Origin: Gloeophyllum trabeum ATCC 11539
Lineage: Eukaryota; Basidiomycota; Agaricomycetes; Gloeophyllales; Gloeophyllaceae
Direction of reading: 5' to 3'
Assembly: GCF_000344685.1 (NCBI RefSeq)
Contig: NW_006920419.1
Span: forward strand, 1,009,288-1,073,287
DNA: 64,000 bases
Part shown: positions 37,098-49,126 of the stretch, in pieces
Layout: each line of letters opens with the position of its first letter
Numbering within the stretch: position 1 is the stretch's first letter
The notes under the pieces: generated by a model
The model's database searches: none
Seen by the model: only the letters and a program-made list of their open reading frames with translations
What the model was told of the DNA's origin: nothing
Position numbers and translations under genes: made by a program

Positions 37098-39132
37098 TCA
37101 CGCTGGGCTAATCGAGACTTCTGCCTCATCTTTGTCCTTAATCGCAATATCCTCCGCTCCGGTATAGGACGTTCTGTGATGGATGTGTTTAGCGTGAAGC
37201 TCTGAAGTCAGCGATCCGATGCGTCGCAACGTACTGAGAGTGTTCCGAGGCATCCGGAAGCGGCGAATTCTCGACCCGCAAGTAAAACATCGGCAGGGCG
37301 AAGAGTAAACCAACAACCAGTAGACACCACATTGCAAGGAAGATGTTCATGTAGCTGGTCATGTCTTGAATATTTCTCACTAGGACTGCCGGAGACTCTA
37401 CTCACGGTATTCCAACAGCATCAGCTCGGAAAGCGCCAGCAACACCAGCGGACTGAATGGATTTATCTACGCAGGGAGGAGATATCACAAGTAAACCGTG
37501 ATTCCAATCAAGAGGAAATCTGGATGCTCACAGAATCCGGCAAAATGAGCAAGCTTACCAGGATCACTGGACATAGTGCCAAGGACCCAATAGAATGCGG
37601 TTTGCCATATGGCATCTAAAGCGCCACAGAACATGTATAACAAGATCTTGGCGGGATACCCCTTGTCATATATATCCATCTTCACGGAATCTGGGGGAAT
37701 TGACTGGCGTGTATATTGCCTGTATCCCTGGCATTAGTGTATTCTTTCGGGTACAATAACATGTATTGCCTACCTCTGGTAGACGAAAGCCCATGAATGA
37801 ACGAGGAATACCAGAAAGAGGAGGATAACCCATCCAGAGAACGCTCGGAATCTCCGACTTAACCATTGCTGGTCCAGGAAAAAGCCTATCGCCACGGCAC
37901 CCAGTATTTGGGCGATCCAGTACACTAGATTATTCAGGGAACGCGCTCGGATGTTGAAGAGGGCGGCATTATAGTCATTAAATTCTATTCATTTCAATCA
38001 GTACCCACTTCCCATATGTACCGGGAGGGAGACTTACGCCAGGTGTAATACCAGATGCTAGCAAAGAAGGAAGGAAACAAAAACAGCACCATAGGATCCG
38101 TCTTCAGTGTATAGTAGAGGCCGTAGAATTCAGATTTCCAGGTCGGCTGTCGCGGCGTTGTCACTTTGGTCCCGTCGCTGCGTATCATCTTCTGCGGGTC
38201 TACCATGAGCAGAGGGACTGCCATTCCGAGAGCGTTCAACACGATGAGGCCAATCTGGGGAGTAGTTTCATATGTCAGACCCGAGCCGACGCGGCTGTTC
38301 TCCGTGGAGACATACATAGGTACCATTCCCAACTAGCACGACGACGGATCACTCAGTACGAAGAGTCGTGAGTCTTCGGCATCCGATCAACTTACCCGAA
38401 TTGGTCTACACCCGAGGCGTGAGCCGCTTATCCAGCGAACGGAGGCTACGACACATGACATACCTTGAGATGTATGTTCTCGCCCAAAGATACAGCAGCG
38501 CCGACTACACCTCCCAAATTATAAATAGTCCAAACGACACTGATGGATTTGCCCCGCTGAGCATCGGTTGGGTACGCCATCATGAGCGAACCCTGGGCAG
38601 TCCACAGCAAACCTGCACAGACACCCTGAATTGCGCCCGCCGTGATGACAAACCATGCAGCGTTCGGATGGATATTCATCGCGCTATGATGACAGCTTGG
38701 TCAATTGTGTGTCCGAGTTACGTGGGTGGGGACTGGACGGACAGATAGGATCCAAGGCCCAGCACGTATCCCGTCGTACCCAGAAAGAGGGTGAGGCGCG
38801 GGCCAAGAACGTTCGTAATAGACCTAACTCACACTCTAATTAACGAAGGCGCTTCATAAGAACTAGCTCATGACGTACCCAGAGAAGAAAGCGAAGAACC
38901 CAAAGATGGCGTACAGCGCCGTATTCGCGTTCGCGCTCGTGGTGGCGCTGATTTGCCCACCCCCGCCCAGGCCTGTCATCGCATTGTACAGGCCCGGGCA
39001 GGTGAAGCAGACCAGACCGAGCATGGCCACCTGCGTGTAGGGGTTGTAATAGAACCCTTTCAACCCTGTGGGCCGTTCATGGCAAGCAAGAGGCTGCTGG
39101 GCGTCGCCTGGATTAGTGGATACCACGAACAT
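37098..39132 (-). CDS. UNC93-like MFS permease, copy B
   Basis: Paralogue of the gene at 22,684-24,695, same strand. The ATG at 39130-39132 (MFVVSTNPGDAQQPLACHER) leads to PTGLKGFYYNPYTQVAMLG and LVCFTCPGLYNAMTGLGGGG. Then come ITAGAIQGVCAGLLWTAQ, YPTDAQRGKSISVVWTIYN, GVVGAAVSLGENIHLK, ALGMAVPLLMVDPQKMIRSD, LFPSFFASIWYYTWR, RARSLNNLVYWIAQ and ALPMFYLRVENSPLPDASE, ending GAEDIAIKDKDEAEVSISPA at 37098. About ten introns fall in places matching copy A. Multi-pass membrane protein, substrate unknown. No lesion needed. The N-terminal ~25 residues are the least certain part, since no similarity to copy A is seen before PTGLKG. Confidence 0.8.
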
Positions 39133-40850
39133 CGCGAGCAAAGGGAAGCGGACGGCGGTGTGTTCTCGTCCCTAGAGCAGCTTTAATTTGGGTGGATGGG
39201 TGCGGCTCTATTTTTGCTTCGATAAGAGGTTTGCGATAGAAGTTTGAGTGAGGTTCTCTGTCATCAGCATCATGCACGTAGACTTATCAAGTGCTGTTAG
39301 GTTTGCTGAACGGGTGTGTGAGACTTAACAAAACTCTTCCAGGACGGGGCACCTGATCCGGAAGCCTTAACGTTCGGACTGGAGTCACAGGCTCCCTGGT
39401 CCACGTCAGGCCTCATCTCATAGGTATGGACACGCCCATCGGGATAACAGAGTGTCGCGTAGCCCAAACTCTGAAAGCTATGAAGTAGTATTTCGTGGTG
39501 AGGAGTCCCGAAAGCACCAGCACGCTCCGATACCAAGGACGCGTGGCCGCACTGCCCAGTTCTAACGGCTCACCACGATCACTACTGTGCCCATGAGACA
39601 TGGGAATGTCCATGTGCGGTCTGACTAGACAGTTTCGATTGGGAGGGATTGCCGTTCAGGAAACACCTTGCACAACGTCCTGACAAGGCGGTTGGGGAAA
39701 CAGGCAGAGCTGTGGCGGCTGGGGCTGCTATAGCTGCGTTCGGTATGCAGTACGAAAGAAACCGATGCTCACGTCGAACCCCGAAAGCAAAGTAGCTGTC
39801 TTCAAGATTCCGCAAGAGCACCGCCTCACATACTGCAAACCATACATATGTACTTGGGCATATGACCAACGAGTGCATGTCGACAGTTTCGAAGGAACTA
39901 GAGGCAATGATGAAGAGCACGCCGATATTCTGTACGCGCGGGGGCAAGTGTGTATGTAGGAAGCGGAACGTGTGGCTCGCCGTCGGCCGCTCTGTCAAGT
40001 CTAGCAACCGGAGTGTGGCTGTGCACGATATGTAGTCTGCTTTCTTTCTGCTCGCTGCCGCCAACCTCAGGCTTCATGCTGCACCTCTACCTGTTGTCTA
40101 CTTTGGGAAGATCTGAAGACCTGCAATCTGATACTTATTTAAGATATACTGGTGAGACACCCGATCTACGAACGATCCACTGGATCATGGCAATATGGAA
40201 GGGGGCCGCGCACCTGCAGCTGCAAGTCTTCCCAGATTCAAGGACCCGGACTCGGACCATTTGTCAATTGGAAAGCTATTGGCCGGGACGCCTTTGACCT
40301 GCCTTGTCAAACAAGCTACTTGCTCCGAGTAAGTCTGTCCCCGACCGCCCACATTGCAATATGGCTGCCCCCCCGGCGCCAGACGTCGAAATTTGCTTGA
40401 CATAGCCATCGAGGTGAATAGACTCAGACTGGTGTCTCTCCGTTAATATCTTTGTTATATTATACGCGAGTGTCCAATTCCAGAGGTACGCACGCGCTCC
40501 CCCACTACATATCGCGATTCACGACTCTCCTGGCAGTCTAGCGGCGAAGATAGTCCTGCGGCTCTCAGCGACAACAGTCTCCAAGAGAAAACTACTCAGG
40601 TGGCAGAGCTTCCAGGATTATTTAGCCAATTGTCATGTATTTACGAGTGTGCCTGACCGGCGAATACACAATAAACCGGCAAATCTCGATCGAGGAAGAG
40701 GGAACGAGACGCGCTTGTGGCGGTGTATTATTTGTCCCTGTTTTGACCCGCGTACCCATCAATTTACCATTAAAAATTCGAACGCGTCCCAATTGTCCCT
40801 TCCCCCCGTAATCACTGCAACCCCCAGGACCCAGGACTAGCCGGCGCGCC
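39133..40850. other. Divergent 1.7-kb intergenic region, no supported gene
   Basis: Upstream of both UNC93-like B (minus) and CTP synthase (plus). A 160-codon frame at 39582-40064 (minus) begins at a TTG, lacks introns and is unrecognised. I do not call it. Confidence 0.5.
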
Positions 40851-43312
40851 ATGACCAAGTACATCCTCGTCTCGGGCGGTGTGGTGAGCGGTATCGGGAA
40901 GGGCATCATCGGTGCGAGGGAAATCGATATATTTTTGCGTGCTGGAGTTCAGATAGGCCATTGTAGCGTCTTCGACCGGTCTGCTCCTAAAGACGACGGG
41001 TCTGAAGGTGACCGCGATCAAGATAGATCCGTATATGAATATAGATGCCGGTACGATGCGGCCGACTGAACACGGTGAGGCGCCATTGCGTGCGGTATGA
41101 GTGTGAAAGTCTGAGACAGGTGCGTGCATAGGCGAGGTATACGTCCTGAACGACGGCGGGGAGGTGGACCTCGACCTTGGGAACTATGAACGATATTTGG
41201 ACGTCACGTTGTCCCGAGATAACAACATCACCACCGGAAAGATCTACAGAGAGGTTATTGAGAAGGAGGTAGGTAATTATACGAATGGAGAACCGTTACT
41301 TGGGAATGAACGCTCCAACAGCGCCGGGGAGATTACCTTGGAAAGACAGTACAGGTTCGTGGTTTTGACCACTAGACGAAGTCAGGCATGTTAAATCTAA
41401 GGTATAGATTATCCCTCACGTTACGAATGCCATCCAAGACTGGATCGAGCGTGTATCTAAAATCCCCGTCGACGAGACCGACGAGGAGCCAGACGTCTGC
41501 ATCGTCGAGGTAACGTACCAATACCCTCCCTCCCACACCCAAAGCTTACACTGCTTTAGCTCGGCGGGACCGTCGGTGACATCGAATCCGCGCCCTTCGT
41601 TGAAGCCATGCGCCAGTTCCAGTTCCGCGTCGGTCACGAAAACTTCGCGCTCATCCACGTCTCACTCGTGCCCGACATGCACGGCGAGCAGAAAACGAAA
41701 CCGACCCAGACGACCGTGCACGCACTCCGCGGGCTGGGCCTTCTCCCCGATCTCGTGCGCCCTCCTATGATACTATGTGTTCGGAATTTTTACTGAGCGG
41801 TAGGCACTGATTATGCAGATCGCCTGCAGACTCTTATCCCACCAACCCCTCGAAATCCCCACACGGGAGAAAATATCACTATTCTGCCATGTCTCAAAAG
41901 AACAGGTCGTCGGCGTGCACGACCTGTCATCAGTGTACCACGTCCCCCTCCTCCTTCGCTCGCAAGGTATCGTCGAATATCTTCAGAAACGACTAAATCT
42001 TGGAAGCCTCCATATTTCCAAGAACATGACCGACAGGGGCACGATGCTGGCGCGCAAGTGGAAGGAGATGACGACTGGGTAAGCGGGGTGGCTATCGGCG
42101 ACTATATGGGGAGTCGGCTCATTCTTCGTTAACGAAGGCAAGAGCGGTTCTTTGACGACGTCAATATCGTCTTGGTCGGGAAGTACACGGATCTCAAGGA
42201 TTCGTACATGTCCGTCGTCAAATCACTAGAACATTCCGCCTTCCGATGCCAGCGAAAGCTCGTCCTACAGGTAGGGTCTCTATACTCTTGCACTAGTAGC
42301 ATTTATTAAAATCGTTTGGCCTCAGTGGGTCGAGTCGTCTGACCTGGAGCCAGAAACACAGGAACTCCACCCAGCAAGATACCACGACGCATGGCGGGCA
42401 GTCGTCGGTGCCGGGTACGTTCTCTATCGATCACATCCCCTTGATCAGCTGCGCGAACTCTGACCGCTCGCAGAGGGATCCTGGTCCCGGGAGGCTTCGG
42501 CATGCGCGGAACGGAGGGCATGATCCTCGCCATCAAATGGGCGCGCGAGCAGAAAGTGCCCTTCCTGGGCATCTGCTTCGGCTTCCAGCTCGCCGTCGTC
42601 GAGTGGGCGCGCAACGTCTGCGGGCTCTCCAGTGCGTCTCTCCTTCCCTCCTCTCACCTCCCCCCTTCCTGACACGCATGCCCCCAGACGCGCAATCGGG
42701 GGAACTCGTCGAAAACGCCGAGACGCCCGTGATCATCTTCATGCCCGAGATCTCCAAGACGCACATGGGCGGAACGATGCGTCTCGGGCTGCGCCCGACC
42801 GTCTTCCAGCCGGGCTCCGAGGCGTGGTCGAAGGCGCGCAGGCTGTACGGCGGCGCGGGCAAGATCTGGGAGCGCCACCGGCACCGCTACGAGGTGAACC
42901 CCACGTTCATCGAGAAGCTCGAGGGTAGCGGGATGGAGTTTGTCGGGAGGGATGAAAAGGGCGAGCGGATGCAGGTGATGGAGTTGCGAGGTATGCGTCT
43001 GCTTCTTCGTTGCGCAAGTGTTAAGCGAGGCTGAATGGTGGTGTCGCTGTAGATCACCCATTTTTCATGGGCTTCCAGGCGCACCCGGAATTCTGCACGC
43101 GGCCTCTCAATCCGTCGCCGCCGTTCCTTGGGTTTGTGGCTGCTGCGTCGGGAGAGTCGGTACTCGAGCAGCAGCTCGACCTGCAGATGCAACTGTACAA
43201 GCCACCACACCCCGAGCACTCCATGGTCAGTGAACGGGAAATCCTCGAGGGCAAAAAGGAGGGTATGCAGGGCGAGACCCATGTCTTGGTTAATGGGCAC
43301 TCGGACGCTTAA
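40851..43312 (+). CDS. URA7: CTP synthase
   Basis: Converts UTP, ATP and glutamine to CTP, the last step of pyrimidine nucleotide synthesis. The start [20 protein letters not shown] is the invariant opening of the synthase domain, then [76 protein letters not shown] and [20 protein letters not shown] linker [16 protein letters not shown] opens the glutamine amidotransferase domain, with the oxyanion/Cys segment [12 protein letters not shown] and the nucleophile Cys in [18 protein letters not shown]. The catalytic His-Glu pair lies in GFQAHPEF. The chain ends [10 protein letters not shown] at 43312. About 600 residues after some twelve short introns, as in other fungi. All active-site residues are present. 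URA7 and URA8 cannot be told apart by eye. Confidence 0.95.
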
Positions 43313-43489
43313 TCTATTTAAATTGTTTTCCCTTGAGTCTTCGTACACCATCACACCAGTAAGAGCTGTGCCATAACCAGTCTATGCTATTAATGGATGT
43401 AAATATGCAAGTAATATGAAGACACTATAGCTACAATACATATCCGAAAGCAAAGCCGCCGTCTACCCAGCGAAGATCATCGTACAACC

Positions 43490-45770
43490 TCAGTTATAGT
43501 CGTAGTCCCGGTCCTGACTAGCCCTCCGCAGCTTGAAGCCCTCCCCGTCCGACCTATCCGACCTGTTTGACCGATACGGCCTGTCCCTGTCCGACCTTTC
43601 TGACCTGTACGAAGGTCTTTCCGACCTGTCCGATCCATATCGTCTATCCGACCTGTCCGACCTATCGGTCCTGTCGTTACCGTAAGAGCGAGACCGTGGC
43701 CTGTCGTCTTGTTCCCAGCTTTTACTGCTCCCCCGCTTCTCCCAAGAGGGCTTTGAGCCGCCGCCCCTGCCGCGGCTCGAACTGCTCGACCTAAAGGAAT
43801 CCGACTTCGAACTACCAGAACCACCAGGGCGGTACCCGAGTTTCGCCAAGAACGAGTCTGTCAAGAACGGAGGGACACCGAGGCCGCATGCCTGCGTCGC
43901 CCAGTCTTTCAGGCCCTCGAGAATGACGGACTTCGACACCCGCAGGTCTCCGTCGCGCGACGCGTAGTAACCGAGGACGGACGCGAACGTCTCTTCGACT
44001 TCGTTCGTGTCTACATGGCGCTGCACCTCCTGCACGTGCGCGGGGATGTTCTTGATAAGAGGAACCAAGGGGTTGCGGAACGCCTCTGGGCGAACGGGGG
44101 CATCCGCGACGAATGCATTGGGGTCCGCATCGTGCTTCTCGGCTAGGGCAAGCACTTGCGACTCGAGCTCGGTGGTCGTTACTGGCTTCAGAGATATCTC
44201 AGTCAACTGCCAGGAGACGAAGCCGACTTCCCAAGGCAGGAGGACGAGGTCGCCACGGCCACGTGACCCTGCACGGCCTGTCCGGCCAACACGGTGGACG
44301 TACTGGTCAGTGGAGGAGGGAATGCCGAGTTGGATGACCCGAGTCACGCCTGGGTAGTCCACGCCTCGCGCAGATACGTCGGAAGAAACGAGTATAGAAG
44401 AGGGCGATGTGTCTTTCCTGAACGCGTCCGAAGTCCTCGTGCGCACGCCCTGGTCCTTCCTGCTATGGATCTCGTAGATTTTCATTTCCTTCACGGGCAG
44501 CCCGGCCTTCAGATCAAGCAGCTGCGACGTGAGGAGCTTGGTATGCTTTGTCGTGGAGCAGAAAACCATGATTTTCGACTTGCCAGGGTTCGCGAGCTGG
44601 TCGTGCGCGATGAGCCGGAGCAGATGCGGAAGTTGCTCCTTGGCGGACGGGAGGACGGTGTGGTATTGCGGGATGTGCGCGTGGACGGGCGAATCGTCTG
44701 CGGAGACCGTGTCGATGCTGATGAAGTCCTTCGCGAGGAGACGCCGAGCTGTCTGCTGGACAGCACGGTTGATAGTCGCGGAGAAGAGCAGTGTCTGGCG
44801 TTCAGGAGTCGGCGGCAGAGCCTCAACAATTGCGTCGAGGTCGTCGCGGAAACCCATATCCAAGAGCGTGTCGCATTCATCCAGAATGAGCTGCGACGAC
44901 AGATGAGACACAACACAACGAATAGGATAAAGATGCACGTACCGTTCTGACTTTCGAGAGACCCTTGGCAACGTCCGGCTCGTTTTCAATCAAGTCCCGT
45001 AACCGACCAGGCGTCGCCACGACAGTATCCCGTGGAAGTTTCATCCAATCCCGCATCTGCTTGCGTTTGCCCTCGCCGCCAACAAACAGCTGCACTTCCA
45101 TATCGTTGTGATGCGTGGTCAACCGTTGAGCCTCCGTCGCGATTTGTGTTGCGAGTTCGCGGGTAGGACTGATTACCAAGATGCCGGCGTCGTTCCGCGC
45201 GAACACCTTTGCGATTCGACGCCTGACATCAGGTGTATTTTTGTGACCTTGATCCCTGATAACCTTATCCACGTGGTCCTCGATCGCTCTCAGTCGCCCT
45301 TCGACGGCGGGGATGAGGAACGCCAGCGTCTTGCCTGTCCCGGTTTTGGCCCTGACAAGGAGGTCACGAGGGTGACCCTCAGCGTCCTTGTGGGAACGCA
45401 CCAGTGTTGGCGTGAGAGGGAGTACAGCGGCCTGAACGGGAGTCATGGTCGTGAGCTTGAAGGGGTGGGCGGTGAGTGCACGGAGAGTATTAGGGTGAAG
45501 CTCGTCCTTGAGAGACTCGAAGGGCAGAGGTGCATCAGCAGCTTGGCTATCGACATTCTTCGGCGTCTCCTCTTGTACTGCAGCGGCCGTAGACTGACAG
45601 CGCCGAGCGAGTGTACCTGCAACACCTTGAGAATGGTCAGTAAACTGTCGCCGTCACAGAATCCGCTCTACGAACCTGCTCGCCGACCAGCATCTGCACC
45701 AAAGACGGTGCATCTATTAGAAAGAGAGCGACTACATGTCTTCCCCGCCGTCAACCAGAACGAAAGAGCC
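43490..45770 (-). CDS. DEAD-box ATP-dependent RNA helicase, probably mitochondrial
   Basis: An RNA-unwinding or annealing ATPase. The ATG at 45768-45770 starts MALSFWLTAGKTCSRSLSNR, a basic, Ser-rich, acid-free stretch that looks like a mitochondrial presequence. An intron joins it to GVAGTLARRCQSTAAAVQEE. Core motifs in order: Q motif MTPVQ, I AKTGTGKT, Ia PTRELATQI, Ib TPGRLRDLIE, II DECD, III SAT, IV IMVFCSTT, V ARGVDYPG, VI HRVGRTGRAG. The C-terminal extension is very rich in Arg, Ser and Asp (repeats such as RSERSDRD) and ends DYDYN at 43490. This layout recalls Mss116/CYT-19, which help splice mitochondrial group I and II introns, but motif II is DECD rather than DEAD. Head-to-head with the acyltransferase; a transposon sits 166 bp before the start codon. 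Confidence 0.85.
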
Positions 45771-45935
45771 ATCACGACGAGACCGTCGTGGTAGGTTTGG
45801 AAGGAGTATACTCTCGACAAAAATTACTTTAGGCAAATTAGGTCACGTGATGGCGGGGCACACTTCACCAAGAGCGGGCTGCGCAGTCACGCAGTCAAAC
45901 AGCTACGGAGTACATATATGAGGGGGACGTAGTGG

Positions 45936-45944
45936 GGTCTTTCC
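45936..45944. repeat. Left 9-bp target-site duplication
   Basis: GGTCTTTCC directly before the element at 45945-46926 and again directly after it at 46927-46935. Nine bp is the usual duplication length for Mutator-like elements. Confidence 0.85.
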
Positions 45945-46236
45945 CAGGCTCCTAGAACCATCCGTCTCCGCGTCCTCGATCCTCTCTGCTAGGGCATATG
46001 TGAAGATATTATGTAATAGGGCTTATATAATGCAACTTATTTATAGATGTGTTTCCTAATTAAGACGACTAGTGAGGATGAGGACGCTCTGAGACGGCTG
46101 GCCCAACTCGTCGTCCGAGGTTTTACCGGAATTATGTAAGGCAGCTAAGCGACTAACGACGCGTCGGTTTATTGACGTTCGCCGACTGCCCGATTTGGAT
46201 TTTCGAGCTGGCTTTGTCGTAGCACCTCAGCCGCCC
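45945..46236 (+). repeat. Left terminal inverted repeat of the MULE
   Basis: 292 bp, identical to the reverse complement of 46635-46926 at every position compared. Confidence 0.9.
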
Positions 46237-46634
46237 TTCGAGCATGTCATCTGCTCATCCGCGTGATGTTGGGGACATAGAGTTTGCATCTGTCAATATT
46301 GGAATAGTGCATCTCTGACCCGTTGATTGCATGCACTTCGGGCGAGTGTGCGCGGGAAACTTCCCACTTCAACCAAGAAAACAGTGAACAGCTATTCACC
46401 GCAAGAGTGAGGCAAGCTGCCATATCCGTATCATAGGAAATTTCATATACCCCGTGCCCTAAGGTCTTGGGCCATGTTTCATTGAGGAGCCTAGTACTTG
46501 CACCTTTCAATGTTTGCAAAGTGATTTATGCATCAAAAATACATAGCAACAACCCATAGACTTCTCATGCATACTATCCAAGGATTACTTCTATTTAATT
46601 GCATTATACATCCCGCTATCGACGCAGATGACAT

Positions 46635-46926
46635 GGGCGGCTGAGGTGCTACGACAAAGCCAGCTCGAAAATCCAAATCGGGCAGTCGGCGAACGTCAAT
46701 AAACCGACGCGTCGTTAGTCGCTTAGCTGCCTTACATAATTCCGGTAAAACCTCGGACGACGAGTTGGGCCAGCCGTCTCAGAGCGTCCTCATCCTCACT
46801 AGTCGTCTTAATTAGGAAACACATCTATAAATAAGTTGCATTATATAAGCCCTATTACATAATATCTTCACATATGCCCTAGCAGAGAGGATCGAGGACG
46901 CGGAGACGGATGGTTCTAGGAGCCTG
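46635..46926 (-). repeat. Right terminal inverted repeat of the MULE
   Basis: 292 bp, reverse complement of the left arm. Ends GGTTCTAGGAGCCTG next to the right duplication. Confidence 0.9.
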
Positions 46927-46935
46927 GGTCTTTCC
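46927..46935. repeat. Right 9-bp target-site duplication
   Basis: GGTCTTTCC, identical to 45936-45944. Confidence 0.85.
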
Positions 46936-47126
46936 ACGATAAATCCCATTTAGGCTAACCAATTACCATAAGAGCGCATGTCTCTTTCGTCATTTGTCCG
47001 GCCTTTCGATCGTGTCTGATCACGCGGTTTTATCACATGCAGGAGGACTTGGGCCCGGAGCGAACTTGCATGAACTTTGGTACTCGAATCCTACTCTCGA
47101 ATTCGCTCCTCATTTGTCCCTGCTCA

Positions 47127-48996
47127 ATGCTTCGCCGTTTGTCTGTTTCTGTAGACGATGTGTCGCGTCGGACGAACAAAATCGAGACTTCCGAGCGGAA
47201 AGGTCTCATGGGCGGCGCTATCGGAAAGTGGCTGGAGCAAGAATGGGACTACCAAAGACACTCCTTACCTGGCATCGACAATATGTGGTTTCTCCTCCAG
47301 CGGGAGACTGATTTCAATCCCGTTTGGTGAGTGACAGGAGCCCCAAATGTTCGTGTTCAAGAATCATTCGAGCCCAGGGCAGCGCGGGCATATTCACCTT
47401 CAAGGACGCCTTCACATTCGAATCCCTCGTCTCCGTATGGTCGGCCATGACAGAGCGCTACCCGGCCTACCGCCAACGCGTCACTGGGCTGAACCGCCGC
47501 TTCCACACCGCACGTCTGAAGGAGGACCTCAACTTTGACGTGCGGAATAATATCACGGTCGTGGAGATGCCTGACGGGAAGAACGGGAAGGACGAGCTGG
47601 AAGACGAGATGGCACGCTTCATTGCGCGCGACTGGGACCTCAGCAAGCCGCTCTGGGAGGTGATAGTGTTCTACAACTACCGCGATGAAACTGGCGCGAA
47701 ATGTGCCGTCATCACGCGAGCGCATCACGGTGGGTATACTAGAACCTCAGGTGCTGAATTGCTTATAGTAACGATGCATCTCAGCTTTATCGGATGGACA
47801 AGGCTTCGTCCTCTCCCAGCTATCCATCACCTCCGCAGGGCCCAAGATCGAAGCCCAGCTGAAAAAAGCTGCAGCGGTCCAATGCAACCTTGAAGTAGGC
47901 AGAGCGAAACTTTCCGATCTTCCCATCAACGGTCTCGGCAAGCGCCTCAAACCCCTCGATCCCTTCGTCCCCAGCGTCCTCGTCACGTTGCTCTTCTGGG
48001 TGCTATGGCTTCTATTCAGTGCCATTACGATCCTGTACGACGTATACACGTGCACCCGCGCGGTGCTCATCTTCGTCAGCTTCCGGCGGAAGGCACTGCA
48101 GTACGACGGTCCGCGCAGGGAAGAGAAGGAGTTCTCCTTCTCGGACGCTATCTCGCTGCAGGACATTAAAGTCGTGCAGAAGGCGTTCCAGACGCCGCTG
48201 AGAAGGATCACGCTAAACGACGTGATGTGCGCTGTCGTGACCAAGACCATCCGGCAGTACTGCGAGGAGCACGGGGGCTTCCCTGACAAGCGGTGCGTAT
48301 TCCCACATATACTATAAACACGCTCAGACTGAAATGTCTCCCCCATGCAGCGTTGCGCTCTTCATCCCGATCTCCATCCGCTCGCCCTCCGATCAACGGA
48401 TGAAAAACCTCTCCACCGGCGCAACCGCCTACTTCAACGCGCACAAGCCTTGCACGCAGGCGCTCATCCACGCGTGCCACGACGAGATGCAGAAGCTCAA
48501 GACCGCGTTCTACCCGCGCATCGCGTTCGCGTTCCTCGAGCACATCTACCGCATCCCGATGCTCTTCCCGCACAGCATCCAGTACTACTTTACGCACCAC
48601 GGCGAGGAGCGCAACGTCATGGACGAGAGGATCCCGATTATTGACTGGGCGATGAGCAATTTCCACGGCGTGCTCACGAATGTGCCGGGTCCGTCTAGTC
48701 CGTTCGACGTTGATGGCGCGGAGGTGCTGAGGTGGACGGCGAGCCCGCCGCAGGCGGGGAAGGGTACGCTGGGGCTTGGCATGATTTCGTATAACGGCCA
48801 TTTGGTGTGGACTGTCACGGCGGATAAGGTCGAGCAGTACCAGGGAGTTGCTAGGTACTTGACTAGAGGATTCAAGAAAACATTTGAGGAGTTTCTGGAG
48901 GAGGCAAAATCTCTGCAAGAGCACGACGATTCGTCGCATTCGTTGGGTATCAACGGACACAGCATCTTGGGTAACGGGAAAGCACACTCGGACTAA
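47127..48996 (+). CDS. WSD1/WS-DGAT-like O-acyltransferase
   Basis: Related to bifunctional wax ester synthase/diacylglycerol acyltransferases, which move an acyl group from acyl-CoA to an alcohol or diacylglycerol at ER or lipid-droplet membranes. Exon 1 reads GIGKWLEQEWDYQRHSLPG-like sequence, then PGIDNMWFLLQRETDFNP, which matches the family's opening. The catalytic HHxxxDG is split by an intron: ITRAHH | ALSDGQGF. A hydrophobic segment LVTLLFWVLWLLFSAI follows, then LNDVMCAVVTKTIRQYC, VALFIPISIRSPSDQRM, DWAMSNFHGVLTNVPGPSSP (the NVPGP motif) and GMISYNGHLVWTVTADK. The chain ends NGKAHSD at 48996. The start at 47127 (MLRRLSVSVDDVSRRTNK) is chosen over in-frame 47070; the true one is unsure. 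The exon 1-2 joint uses GTTTGG. Active-site residues are intact. Acyl acceptor unknown. Confidence 0.82.
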
Positions 48997-49126
48997 AACT
49001 TGGACTTTATATACCTTGCATCACATACCAGTTAGACTACACTCATTAGATACACGGAGTAGTTACCAAAAGTATAATAGCGAGGATCTTGGTTTCACGA
49101 CAGGACGAACGAGGGATAGAATCATA

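Larger units (their letters stand above)
45945..46926. mobile_element. Non-autonomous Mutator-like element (MULE-type MITE), 982 bp
   Basis: The two ends, 45945-46236 and 46635-46926, are perfect inverted copies of 292 bp and begin CAGGCTCCTAGAACCATCCG. They are flanked by a 9-bp direct duplication. The 398-bp core has no transposase; its longest frame (46247-46519, minus, 90 codons) is unrecognised. Long inverted repeats plus a 9-bp duplication are the hallmark of Mutator-like elements. Inside the ends, a 6-bp difference is followed by a further short inverted match (ATGTCATCTGC), so the arms once reached further. It sits in the divergent promoter region of the helicase and the acyltransferase. 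Identical arms point to recent movement. Confidence 0.88.

Noticed and set aside
39582..40064. 160-codon minus-strand frame
   Set aside because: Begins at TTG, lacks introns unlike nearly all genes here, and has no recognisable domain.
43555..43690. Repeated TCCGACCTGTCC-type units as a CRISPR-like or satellite array
   Set aside because: The units vary and stay in frame as Ser-Asp-Arg codons of the helicase tail. They are coding low-complexity sequence.
46247..46519. 90-codon frame inside the MULE core as a possible transposase
   Set aside because: Far too short and without the DDE/SWIM features of Mutator transposases.
45936..46935. The long inverted repeat as an LTR retrotransposon or assembly palindrome
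   Set aside because: The arms are inverted, not direct, are separated by a unique 398-bp core and are flanked by a 9-bp duplication, which fits a DNA transposon.
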